Shown here one piece after another: positions 44,913-53,405 of a DNA stretch of 64,000 bases (position 1 is its first letter; every line of letters begins with the position of its first letter). A model generated the notes under the pieces. That model saw only the letters and a program-made list of their open reading frames with translations. It was not told where the DNA came from and did no database searches. Both the position numbers and the translations under genes were made by a program. Location of the stretch: positions 248,001 through 312,000 of the forward strand of contig JAWKNZ010000006.1 of assembly GCA_041391425.1 (NCBI GenBank), given 5' to 3'. Origin of the DNA: JAWKNZ01 sp041391425. Lineage in GTDB: Bacteria > Bdellovibrionota_B > Oligoflexia > Oligoflexales > JAWKNZ01.

Positions 44913-45953
44913 ATGGCATTGATACCACTTAGGGCACTACTTGACCATGCGGCAGAGAATAACTACGGCGTGGGTGCGTTTAATGTGAATAATATGGAGC
45001 AAATACAGGCTATTATGGCAGCAGCGCGAGAAACGGATAGCCCAGTTATTATTCAGGCTTCTCGAGGAGCTAGAAGTTATGCGCAGGATGCATATTTGCG
45101 TCATTTGATGCTCGCAGCTGTCGAACTCTATCCAGAGATACCTATAGTTATGCATTTAGACCATGGTAACAGTCCTGAAACATGCTTCTCTGCCATTAGA
45201 CAAAATTTTACATCAGTTATGATGGATGGATCTCTTAAGGCAGATGGAAAAACTCCTGCGGACTTTGATTATAATGTGAGTGTCACCCGTAAGGTCGTCG
45301 ATGTCGCTCATGCATTGGGGGTCTCTGTTGAAGGCGAATTAGGCTGTCTAGGTTCTTTAGAAACTGGTACAGGTGAGAAGGAGGATGGTCACGGATTTGA
45401 AGGAACTTTATCGAAGGAACAGCTACTTACTAATCCGGATGAAGCCTTTGAATTTGTCAAAATAACGGGTGTGGATGCGTTGGCTGTTGCGATTGGGACG
45501 AGTCACGGTGCATACAAATTTAGTAAAAAGCCTACAGGCGATGTTTTATCGATGGATACAATTGCTGCAATTCATAAAAAATTACCTAATACGCATTTGG
45601 TTATGCATGGGTCTTCTTCTGTTCCGCAAGACTTGCAGGACATTGTTAATGAATTTGGTGGTAAAATTCCGCAAACTTTTGGCGTTCCGGTTGAAGAAAT
45701 TCAAAAAGGTATTCAAAATGGCGTGAGAAAGATTAATGTCGATACTGATAATCGTCTAGCAATTACTGGTGCTATTAGAAAGGTGTTGGCACAGTCTCCT
45801 TCGGATTTTGATCCACGGGCTTATTTAAAACCTGCACGTGAGGCTATGACCAAAGTTGTTGCTGATAGAATGACAGCCTTTGGGCAGGCGGGGCAAGCTC
45901 AGAAAATTCGCCAAGTTAGCTTAGAGGAAATGTCTAGAAAATACTTCAGTTGA
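44913..45953 (+). CDS. fba: Class II fructose-bisphosphate aldolase (CbbA type)
   Basis: 346 residues, matching the longer IIB/CbbA form. It cleaves fructose-1,6-bisphosphate in glycolysis or makes it in gluconeogenesis and the Calvin cycle. Metal and substrate motifs: NYGVGAFNVNNMEQI, VMHLDHGNS near residue 80, VMMDGSLK, VEGELGCLGSLETG, DALAVAIGTSHGAYK, VMHGSSSVP and KINVDTDNRLA. AGGAG lies nine bases before the ATG. The 3' end overlaps the convergent rlmD gene by eight bases. Confidence 0.95.
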   Translation: MALIPLRALLDHAAENNYGVGAFNVNNMEQIQAIMAAARETDSPVIIQASRGARSYAQDAYLRHLMLAAVELYPEIPIVMHLDHGNSPETCFSAIRQNFTSVMMDGSLKADGKTPADFDYNVSVTRKVVDVAHALGVSVEGELGCLGSLETGTGEKEDGHGFEGTLSKEQLLTNPDEAFEFVKITGVDALAVAIGTSHGAYKFSKKPTGDVLSMDTIAAIHKKLPNTHLVMHGSSSVPQDLQDIVNEFGGKIPQTFGVPVEEIQKGIQNGVRKINVDTDNRLAITGAIRKVLAQSPSDFDPRAYLKPAREAMTKVVADRMTAFGQAGQAQKIRQVSLEEMSRKYFS

Positions 45954-47271
45954 TTTTCTTTAGAAGGCATACTGTTTCGATATGATATGTATTAGGAAAG
46001 AAATCGAAGCATTTAATTTCAATCATTTCATATGCATCAGCAAGTGCTTTGATGTCTCGTGCTAAGGTCGTCGGATCACAGCTGACGTATATGATATAAT
46101 TGGGTTCATTGCCTGGCTCTAGTATCGTGGCTGTTACTTCAGCCATACCTTTGCGTGGTGGGTCGACAATAAGTAAGTCTGGTTTCCCACCCGACTTCAC
46201 CAGTCTTTTAAATCCTTGTAGAGCATCATATGCATGATAACGGATGTTATGCAGATTGTTTTCTCTGGTATTTATTTTTGCGTTTCTGATGGCTATTTTG
46301 TTGAATTCGAATCCGTCGATTCTCCTTGTGCCATCTGCAAGTATTAAAGATAGGTTTCCTGAGCCACAGTATAAGTCTGCTATTACTTTGGGGCTTAACC
46401 TATCGACGATTGTCGCTATCTCATTGCGCAGGCTATGATTGTGCAGGGTATTGACTTGTAAGAACTGTCCGGGGGAAGTGAAGTATTTTAAGGCATCTTC
46501 TTCGAAAATTGCGACCGGTGCTTCTTTAGCTTCGTAGCTTAGCCCTATCCATAGAATTTCTTCGAAGTCTTGTAATTCATCTACTAACTGCTTTAATGAA
46601 TTTGTTTTTCCATCTGCCGGCGTTACTATAGCAAAAATAGAGGCAGTAGAATTGACAGATCTAGCGGGAAGTTCTTGTAGTTCAATACGAAATTTTTGTG
46701 GTGTTGCCAACGTTTTATGAGAACTTATTTTTTCAATAAAACTATTGAGTGGTTGAGAAGCTATAAGACAGTGAGATATATGCATTTGCTCGTGAGTTGA
46801 TGCTTTGAAGTAACCAACACCAATTGATCCATCTGGCTTTATTGTTCCTCTTAACAGTATTCTGTTGCGATATCCTTGAATCTTTGGAGAAGGTTCTACT
46901 ATTATTGTTTGGTGGGATTCTAGCCTAGCAATTTTTTGCAACGATTCTTGAACAAATTGTTTTTTCCATACCAATTGTTGTTCATATGGTATGTCCTGCC
47001 ATTGGCATCCGCCACATTCGTCACTATATTTGCAATGAGAGGTTGTGCGCAAAGGACTTTTTGTTTCGATTGTTAGGACAGAGGCTTCGCTAAATCGGGG
47101 TTTGTCTTTGTTCAGCTTGCAGATAACAACATCACCTGGTACAGCCTGTTCCACGAAATACACCTTACTGTCTTTTTTTGCGATGCCTTTTCCACCGTAA
47201 GCAATTCCTTCTATGGAAAGTTTTGTTTGGGCGGAAATGGGGGATATGTTGTTATTGTCTTTTCTTGGCAT
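45946..47271 (-). CDS. rlmD: 23S rRNA uracil-C5 methyltransferase (RlmD-like)
   Basis: 441 residues of the TrmA/RlmD family. An N-terminal TRAM domain (IEGIAYGGKGIAKKDSKVYF) is followed by the iron-sulfur cysteines HCKYSDECGGCQW plus a later C in ISHCLIAS. The SAM fold has VIADLYCGSGNLSL, DLLIVDPPRKGM and the catalytic YVSCDPTTLARD. The four-cysteine pattern is typical of RlmD and RlmCD rather than TrmA. A 20-base overlap couples it to the small gene upstream. RlmD versus RlmC specificity is inferred. Confidence 0.88.
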   Translation of the reverse strand: MPRKDNNNISPISAQTKLSIEGIAYGGKGIAKKDSKVYFVEQAVPGDVVICKLNKDKPRFSEASVLTIETKSPLRTTSHCKYSDECGGCQWQDIPYEQQLVWKKQFVQESLQKIARLESHQTIIVEPSPKIQGYRNRILLRGTIKPDGSIGVGYFKASTHEQMHISHCLIASQPLNSFIEKISSHKTLATPQKFRIELQELPARSVNSTASIFAIVTPADGKTNSLKQLVDELQDFEEILWIGLSYEAKEAPVAIFEEDALKYFTSPGQFLQVNTLHNHSLRNEIATIVDRLSPKVIADLYCGSGNLSLILADGTRRIDGFEFNKIAIRNAKINTRENNLHNIRYHAYDALQGFKRLVKSGGKPDLLIVDPPRKGMAEVTATILEPGNEPNYIIYVSCDPTTLARDIKALADAYEMIEIKCFDFFPNTYHIETVCLLKKIN

Positions 47272-47572
47272 TGGCTTTCTTTTTTTTCTTTTTCTTTACA
47301 GTATGCCCTGCTTCTTTCGGTACCAACTCGATTGAGATGCGTATTTTTCGACCATCTACAAGCCGTTGCAGGGGTTCTTGTAACACAGCAGCAAGGGCGA
47401 AGCCAATCTCTCTACCAAGGATTTGTATAATTTCATCCTTGCTTTTTCCAGCTTTAGATAAAAGCGTATTTAAATATGTATTTGCCAGAATGCTTGCTAA
47501 TTTTTCGCGTACTTCTTCTTCCCCAAGACCGCTGATATTGTTCAATAAAGTTTTTTTAATTGTCTCTTTTAT
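47252..47572 (-). CDS. Small helical protein upstream of rlmD, apparent ATA start
   Basis: 106 residues if started at ATA 47570-47572. No ATG or GTG exists in the open frame; a TTG at 47545 has no ribosome site. AGGAG sits exactly eight bases before the ATA, and KETIKKTLLNNISGLGEEEV then reads as a natural start. The rest is amphipathic helix (LGREIGFALAAVLQEPLQ) with a Lys-rich tail that overlaps the rlmD start by 20 bases. Family unknown. Position and Lys tail could suit an RNA-binding partner of rlmD, but that is a guess. Confidence 0.6.
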   Translation of the reverse strand: MKETIKKTLLNNISGLGEEEVREKLASILANTYLNTLLSKAGKSKDEIIQILGREIGFALAAVLQEPLQRLVDGRKIRISIELVPKEAGHTVKKKKKKKANAKKRQ

Positions 47573-47732
47573 GGCCTGAGCTCCTATAAAACGATTTGAT
47601 TTAGTTGGTCACTAGAAGCTGCCTCACGTTTAGACTAAGGTGCAAAAATAGAAACACAGACCCTCAGTTTAGTTGAGATTCATGTTTTTTTCTGAGTTAA
47701 CAATGGAGTTTAAGCCGTCCAGCACCACTCTG

Positions 47733-48038
47733 TCATGTTAACAGATCCATAATTCTATCTAAATCAATATTTCCTTGGGCTTGAATAAGATTCTTCTTGT
47801 CTTTTTTTATTTCTGTGGTTAGATCGTCGACAATTTCCTCCATATCTTTGTCTTTTTTAGGCTTTGCCTTAATAGAGGCAAAGCGCTCGATAAACTGTTC
47901 TTTTTTCTCGCCGTTATTAGTCATGTTGGCCCAGCGCATCACTTCAGTGTCGAGCTGTATCTTACGCAGTTGTTCGAGCTTGTCTGCATTGTCTTTAGAT
48001 TTGTCTTTAATAAGTCTGAATCCCATAAGCTTACTCAC
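47733..48038 (-). CDS. Small charged helical protein following the PilZ gene
   Basis: 101 residues from GTG 48038, or 97 from ATG 48026. Nearly all Lys, Glu, Asp and Leu; heptad-like spacing in ADKLEQLRKIQLDTEVMRW and in IVDDLTTEIKKDKKN suggests coiled coil. The start overlaps the end of the PilZ gene by eight bases, so translation is probably coupled. No family recognised; a PilZ partner is an inference from the overlap only. Confidence 0.55.
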   Translation of the reverse strand: MSKLMGFRLIKDKSKDNADKLEQLRKIQLDTEVMRWANMTNNGEKKEQFIERFASIKAKPKKDKDMEEIVDDLTTEIKKDKKNLIQAQGNIDLDRIMDLLT

Positions 48039-48783
48039 TTAGACTTTCAAGAATTTCTGATTTTACTTCTTCTGAGAATGCCATGATAATATCCATCGCA
48101 TACTGTTTGCTTTGTGGGTTGATGGCATTGTCTATGTGGCGTATTTTTTCCCATGGTTGTTTGGCGCCAATAATTTTGTCGGAGACAGAAATACGGCCTG
48201 TGCGTAATCCTGAGTCATCGCTCCAACCAATGTAAACATCGTCGTCCTCGAGCTGCCAGGCCTTAAGTTTTCCATATTTGTTATTGTACCATAATGATAA
48301 ACTAGTAGATTCATTTCCTTGAAACTCCTCTTTTACTAGAGAGTTATTGGCTTCGTCAGTTCGGTTGACTTTTTTCAAAGATTGTCCGATTTCTAACGGT
48401 TGGATAATTCTGGCTAGAAACGTTTTTATCCTTGCATCTGTTTCTGAAATTTCAAATCCAACGAATTGCTTTGCTTTCCATGTGACCTTAGCTTCGAGCT
48501 CATATATCTCGTCGAGATATCTTAGGCGACAGTGATAAATATCTCCAATCTTAAGGCGTTCAAACCCGCGGGGGGAAACTTCTGTTGAAAAGCCAGTTTC
48601 TGAGATGTCACGCACTAGTAAGATATCTTGCTCATTCATTAAAGCCAGATGTTTATTGTCGATATTATATCTTTCATATATCCGTCTATTGCGCTTTCGC
48701 CTTGTTGATGGTGCTGTTACCTGCGAATCACTTTCATTAGCTTGCGCAGACAGTAGACGGTTTATTAGAAACAATTTGAACAT
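48031..48783 (-). CDS. PilZ-domain protein (c-di-GMP sensor candidate)
   Basis: 250 residues. Residues 30-130 are a PilZ domain: the arginine-bearing RRIYERYNI motif, then LVRDISETGFSTEV (the D/NxSxxG loop) and FVGFEIS. These are the parts that clasp cyclic di-GMP in known PilZ proteins. The C-terminal half (LWYNNKYGKLKAWQLED, IGWSDDSGLRTGRI) is not familiar. It heads a two-gene unit with 47733-48038 and may tie motility or surface attachment to c-di-GMP together with the pilT-like gene at 62.5 kb. Confidence 0.8.
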   Translation of the reverse strand: MFKLFLINRLLSAQANESDSQVTAPSTRRKRNRRIYERYNIDNKHLALMNEQDILLVRDISETGFSTEVSPRGFERLKIGDIYHCRLRYLDEIYELEAKVTWKAKQFVGFEISETDARIKTFLARIIQPLEIGQSLKKVNRTDEANNSLVKEEFQGNESTSLSLWYNNKYGKLKAWQLEDDDVYIGWSDDSGLRTGRISVSDKIIGAKQPWEKIRHIDNAINPQSKQYAMDIIMAFSEEVKSEILESLSE

Positions 48784-49019
48784 TGAAAGCCCTGTCTATG
48801 ATTACATCGTTTCTATTATTGCATATCTATAAAGCAATCTCCATTTTTTTAATCATAAGCTACTGATTTTATAATGAAAAAATTGCCTATTGGTGGTTTA
48901 TTAAGGACTAATAAGGGGATTATAATATATGAAATGATAGATAAAACCTGCGATTTTATCGGATACTAAAATATTTCTTTTTATTATTTTATGAGGGTAG
49001 ATGAGTCGTGAAATGCTAT

Positions 49020-49044
49020 AACCTAATTTAGGTTGCAGCTGCAA
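49020..49044. promoter_or_regulatory. Two abutting perfect palindromes, possible operator
   Basis: AACCTAATTTAGGTT (7+1+7) at 49020-49034 overlaps by two bases TTGCAGCTGCAA (12) at 49033-49044. It lies about 70 bases upstream of the ABC1 kinase ATG in an otherwise plain 329-base gap. Regulator unknown. Confidence 0.4.
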
Positions 49045-49112
49045 TTTCTGCTTTAGATAAGACTCACATAGGTAGGAGTTTTATTTTGTTTTGATCTATG
49101 GAGACTCTGTTG

Positions 49113-50537
49113 ATGGCTTCTGAAAAAAAAGAGAAATTAAATAAGAACGAGATTGATAAGATCAAGTCTTCAACATTGTCGCGAGGTCTTTCCGTATTAG
49201 GGATGACAGTTGCGACAGGTGCAAAATATGTCAGCTATAAATTTGGGGAGGCTTTTTCTAATCGTGAAGAAAAAAATCCTCGCCTTCACAATTTTTTATC
49301 TGAGCAGGCTAACTTCTTGGTAAAGGAGTTTGGAAAACTGAAGGGCAGCTTTATGAAAGTTGGTCAGATGCTATCGACATACGGTGAATATTATTTGCCC
49401 CCTGAAGTCAATGGGATTTTAAAAAGGCTGCAAGCGGAATCAGCGCCAGTGAGCTGGAATACAATGAGGCGTGTCATAGAGAAAAACCTTGGTGCTGAGA
49501 TTTATGAGCAGTTGGATATCTGTGATGAACCAATTTCCGCCGCTTCGATGGGACAGGTGTACCGTGCCGTTCGAAGATCCGATGGCAAAGTATTGGCATT
49601 GAAAGTGCAATATCCTGGAGTTGATAAAGCTATTGATAATGATTTAAAGGCCATAAAATCTATACTCACCTTATCTAAGCTAGTTCCCATAGGACCTGAG
49701 TTTAACGAAATTTTTAATGAAGTGCGTATGATGTTGCGCAATGAAACGGATTACGGGAGGGAACTAGAGCAGATTAAAACTTTTCAAAATTTACTAGCGG
49801 ATGATCCAAGGTTTATTATACCTGAGGTGTTTCCTGAATATTCAACAAAGCGAATTCTTTGTATGAGCTTCGAAGAGGGAGTATCAATGCATGATGGACG
49901 CTTGCTCGAGCTTAGTCAGTTGCGTCGAAACAAACTTGGTGTAGCGATTATGGATCTGATGTTTAAAGAAATGTTTATCTGGCGTATGGTTCAGACAGAC
50001 TGTCACTTTGGTAACTTTAAAATTAAGATCGATGAAGGTGTGGATGGGGAAGATATAGATAGAATTGTATTGTTTGATTTTGGGGCGATTAGAAAATTTC
50101 CCAAAAGATATATGGAACCATTTGCAAAGTTGGTATATGCGGCATTGCATAGAGATGCCGAAGGAATAGTCCAATTGGGTGTGAAATTAGGTTTTTTGCG
50201 GGAGACAGACTCGCAAACGCAATTGGACTTATTTGTTGACCTCTGCTACGCAGCTATTATTCCATTTGATGAATGTTATGCTAGTCCTAGCCTTGATGGC
50301 GCTGATTCTGGAGATAATCCATACCTATGGGGTAAAACAGATTTGATTAATGCCCTGTCAAATATGGCTCGTGATGCAGTATTTGCTTTTAAATTTAGGG
50401 CTCCTCCTCGAGAAACTGTGTTTCTTAACCGCAAGATGGTGGGCACATATTTTTTCTTGCGAAAAATTAACTTTGAATTTGGGCCGCGTAAATTGCTGCT
50501 ATCTCATTTGCAAGAAGATAAAACGAGTGGTTCATAA
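49113..50537 (+). CDS. ABC1/UbiB-family atypical kinase
   Basis: 474 residues from ATG 49113 (GGAG nine bases upstream; ATG 49098 has no site). The family has a kinase-like fold that needs a KxGQ motif: here GKLKGSFMKVGQMLS near residue 80. The Ala-rich loop is ISAASMGQVYRA, the lysine strand VLALKVQYPGVDK, the catalytic-loop region DCHFGNFKI and the metal DFGAIRKF. The family supports ubiquinone and other isoprenoid-lipid metabolism by ATPase-like action on lipids. Four bases separate it from the hemW-like gene, so they share a transcript. Confidence 0.9.
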   Translation: MASEKKEKLNKNEIDKIKSSTLSRGLSVLGMTVATGAKYVSYKFGEAFSNREEKNPRLHNFLSEQANFLVKEFGKLKGSFMKVGQMLSTYGEYYLPPEVNGILKRLQAESAPVSWNTMRRVIEKNLGAEIYEQLDICDEPISAASMGQVYRAVRRSDGKVLALKVQYPGVDKAIDNDLKAIKSILTLSKLVPIGPEFNEIFNEVRMMLRNETDYGRELEQIKTFQNLLADDPRFIIPEVFPEYSTKRILCMSFEEGVSMHDGRLLELSQLRRNKLGVAIMDLMFKEMFIWRMVQTDCHFGNFKIKIDEGVDGEDIDRIVLFDFGAIRKFPKRYMEPFAKLVYAALHRDAEGIVQLGVKLGFLRETDSQTQLDLFVDLCYAAIIPFDECYASPSLDGADSGDNPYLWGKTDLINALSNMARDAVFAFKFRAPPRETVFLNRKMVGTYFFLRKINFEFGPRKLLLSHLQEDKTSGS

Positions 50538-50540
50538 TAG

Positions 50541-51767
50541 ATGTCACAGAAAAATGATAATATTGATAATAAGCTTGGGTTATACTTTCATATACCGTTT
50601 TGTGATAATCTTTGTCACTATTGTGATTTTGCTAAGACAGCAAATTGGAACTCTTCCCTAACTGATAAATATTTTGTTTTATTAGAAGAGCATTTAAAAT
50701 TTTGGATACACTACCTTCAAGAATCCAGAAATGCATTTGAATTTACATCTGTTTTCTTTGGTGGCGGGACGCCGGGATTATTCGCTGATGAGATGAAGCC
50801 ATTATTTGAGGCTTTTTTACCAATGATGCAAGAAGGCTGTGAGGTTTCTCTTGAGGCAAATCCGAACAATATTAGTGAAGAAAAGTTATTAAAATGGCAT
50901 GAACTTGGCATTACGAGAATTTCTCTTGGAATTCAAACATTTGATAATAGTGGTTTGAATGTGTTAAAGAGGGATCATGATCATATAAGTGCATTGAAAG
51001 CTTTGGAGTTGCTTAGAAACTTTGGAAAATTTTCTGTTAACTTGGATTTAATTTATGGATGGCCTGGTCAAAGTTTAAATTCTTGGATGACTGATATTAA
51101 GCGGGCTATCGACTCTGGTATTCAGCATATTAGTTTGTACAACTTGATATATGAAAAACGAACTCCTTTGGGAAGGAGATTTTTCCGCGGTGCCGTTACT
51201 AATTCACCGAATGAAGAGCAAGAAGTAGAGTTTTATGAGCATGCTCGCCGAGAATTAGCAATAAATGGATTTATTCACGAAGAAGTTTCTAATTGGTGTA
51301 AAGATGGTCATACTTGTGAACATAATTGGCTATATTGGCAGGATGGTTCCTATGTAGGAGTCGGCTCGGGTGCTCATGGTTATTTGGTACTAGATGACTT
51401 GAAGATTGGTCTTAGGTATAGTTATCCACGTAATGAACGTTTTTTTACAACGCCTGTCAAAACGAGATCTCCTGCAGCTTCATCCGAAATGCTTTTAGAG
51501 CAGTTGGAGGTAGAAAATCGAGACGATGATTCGTGGTTATTGGAGTACGTTGGCTGTGCTTTAAGGAGTGTTAGAGGAGTAGATTTGAAGAGAATTGGAC
51601 AAAAGATTGGACGCATTTTTAGACCAACTCCGATTATTGCCCATGCTTTAAAAAATGGATCTTTAAAAATTGATAGTGAATCTATTTTAACTCTAGCTCC
51701 CTCTGAATGGATTCGAGAAACTCATTGGAGTTTGGCTGTTTCCGAGTGTTTTTTATCTGAACCTTAG
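50541..51767 (+). CDS. hemW: HemW-like radical SAM protein
   Basis: 408 residues. The radical SAM cluster motif CDNLCHYC is at residues 21, 25 and 28, directly after YFHIPF; FFGGGTPGLF binds SAM. SLGIQTFD, LIYGWPGQS, and LYNLIYEKRTPLG follow the HemN/HemW family pattern. HemW proteins are haem chaperones; true HemN has a Cys more and a different N-terminus. That fits with two c-type cytochromes and hemJ in the window. It starts three bases after the ABC1 kinase stop. Confidence 0.85.
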   Translation: MSQKNDNIDNKLGLYFHIPFCDNLCHYCDFAKTANWNSSLTDKYFVLLEEHLKFWIHYLQESRNAFEFTSVFFGGGTPGLFADEMKPLFEAFLPMMQEGCEVSLEANPNNISEEKLLKWHELGITRISLGIQTFDNSGLNVLKRDHDHISALKALELLRNFGKFSVNLDLIYGWPGQSLNSWMTDIKRAIDSGIQHISLYNLIYEKRTPLGRRFFRGAVTNSPNEEQEVEFYEHARRELAINGFIHEEVSNWCKDGHTCEHNWLYWQDGSYVGVGSGAHGYLVLDDLKIGLRYSYPRNERFFTTPVKTRSPAASSEMLLEQLEVENRDDDSWLLEYVGCALRSVRGVDLKRIGQKIGRIFRPTPIIAHALKNGSLKIDSESILTLAPSEWIRETHWSLAVSECFLSEP

Positions 51768-51803
51768 TTCGTTTCTTAAGAGGGGGAAAAGAAACATTTC
51801 TGT

Positions 51804-51985
51804 CTAGTGTGTTGACGTTTCATTTTCGTAGCGAGAGACAAATACTTGAAAGTCGCAGGTAGAAAGGGTTTCAAAATTACCGGAGGTGTACTAAATGTAC
51901 ATTGAGGATAATTTTTGAAACCCTGACAACGCTGTGACTCAAGGATTTGGCTCGTAGTAGGAAATGAAACGTCAACACGCCCTAG
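51804..51985. repeat. Palindromic element, family II, copy 3 (full, inverted)
   Basis: 182 bp in the opposite orientation to the copy at 6651. The left end has lost two bases (CTAGTGTGTTGACGTTTCAT); the inner inverted repeat GGGTTTCAAAATTACCGG with its GTACTAAATGTACATTGAGGA core is intact. It separates the hemW-like gene from the convergent antiporter gene. Confidence 0.88.
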
Positions 51986-52006
51986 TTATCTGCGGTTTTT
52001 TTTTGC

Positions 52007-53026
52007 TTATCGAGTGTAAAACAGAGTTATTGCATATATCGTACATAAAACGGCACCAAGCCATCTACTGAGTTTGCCTCTTGAAAACAAAATACCAAGT
52101 CTGAAAGCAATTAGGACTCCAAGCATTGCTGGAAAGTAGCGGGTAAAAAACTCTGGGTCGACAGCGAGGCCTTGCGGAGTGACCGAAGCGGCTGCTCCCG
52201 CGACTAAAAGTACATTTAAAATGTCTGCACCTATTACATTACCGACTGCAATTTGCCCATGTCCTTTGCGAACTGCTGAGATTACTGTTACCAATTCGGG
52301 TAAAGAAGTACCGAATGCGACAACAGTTGCAGCAATGGCACTTTGAGAGATGGACATACGCAATGCGATTTCTGAAGCACTTGTAACTAGTATTTGAGAA
52401 GATAATCCTAGGAATATAATGGCAATCAAGGCTATGAGTATTTGTAGGGATAGAGGCTTTGAATGACTCGCTTCTTCTTCATTATTTTGTTCTTCGTTTT
52501 CATTTTCATTTGCCCACTTTAAGCTTGCCATCATATAAAAACCAAGTAACACCATGAAGAAAAGACCGGTGTTTCTTGTCATAACTCCACCTGCAGTAAA
52601 GGCACTGGCTGGGTTTTCGACTGGGATGCAGACGATGATTAAAAGGACAGCTGCAAATAGTTGAACCCAGCCTTGTCTATTCACGATTTTTCTGTCTATG
52701 GGAATTTGTCTTATTAAGCAGGCAATGCCCATTATCAAGCCAGTGTCGCATATAATCGAGCCTACGGCATTGCCCATAGCTAGTCCTGGCTTTCCTTGTA
52801 TGGCAGAGATTACAGATACAATTACCTCAGGAAATGTTGTGCCTAAACTTACAATTGTCGCGCCTACTATTAGAGAAGGAATCCCCCAGCGGAGAGAGAG
52901 CTCAACAGCGATATCGACTAAGGCATCAGCGGACTTTCCCAAAATAGCAATTGAGGCGGCGAGGGTGATAATTAATATAGGCCAGCTAGCTAAGGTTGCT
53001 ACTTCATGCAGATATTCTTCGAACAA
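52007..53026 (-). CDS. Calcium/sodium antiporter (CaCA family, YrbG-like)
   Basis: 339 residues with about ten membrane helices. The two alpha repeats that define the family are plain: VSLGTTFPEVIVSVISAIQG with GNAVGSIICDTGLI in the first half, and AFGTSLPELVTVISAVRKG with GNVIGADILNVLLV in the second. An acidic loop (ENENEEQNNEEEAS) joins the halves. The start is TTG 53026 with GGGGACC ahead. Probably exports calcium using sodium or protons; it stands alone. Confidence 0.92.
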   Translation of the reverse strand: MFEEYLHEVATLASWPILIITLAASIAILGKSADALVDIAVELSLRWGIPSLIVGATIVSLGTTFPEVIVSVISAIQGKPGLAMGNAVGSIICDTGLIMGIACLIRQIPIDRKIVNRQGWVQLFAAVLLIIVCIPVENPASAFTAGGVMTRNTGLFFMVLLGFYMMASLKWANENENEEQNNEEEASHSKPLSLQILIALIAIIFLGLSSQILVTSASEIALRMSISQSAIAATVVAFGTSLPELVTVISAVRKGHGQIAVGNVIGADILNVLLVAGAAASVTPQGLAVDPEFFTRYFPAMLGVLIAFRLGILFSRGKLSRWLGAVLCTIYAITLFYTR

Positions 53027-53122
53027 GGTGTAAGGTCCCCAATTAAGAAGGTTGAGTTCTCGCCAGTATACGGTCCGATCGCATTATGCTTTTTTTTCTT
53101 CAGGATATCCAGTTGTTATTCT

Positions 53123-53241
53123 ATTAAGGAGCAAAAACCTATCATACTGCGTTACGCCGAAAAAACATTCGTCGCTGTACTAAGGTACTATCTCCTCATT
53201 TTTTAGGCAAGCCTTGTCTGATAGGCTTTGCTCCCCTTAAA
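53123..53241. repeat. Palindromic element, family IV, copy 3
   Basis: 119 bp with ATTAAGGAGCAAAAACCTAT and complement at the ends, the interior being the inverted counterpart of the copy at 20325 (GTACTAAGGTACTATCTCCTC core). It occupies most of the 379-base gap between the divergent antiporter and ligase genes; no other signal is clear there apart from AGGAG before the ligase start. Confidence 0.85.
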
Positions 53242-53405
53242 TATGTCGTAAAGTGCTTAACCATAAATAGCTTAAAAAATGCACCGGAGCGACAATGGCA
53301 GTGCATATATTTTAACGTTATGGATTTCGATTTTCTCTGCTTGTGTTTTAAGGCACAATGGCCTCAAAGTTATTTGTATAGCAGAAACCCCAGAAGGAGA
53401 ATGCC

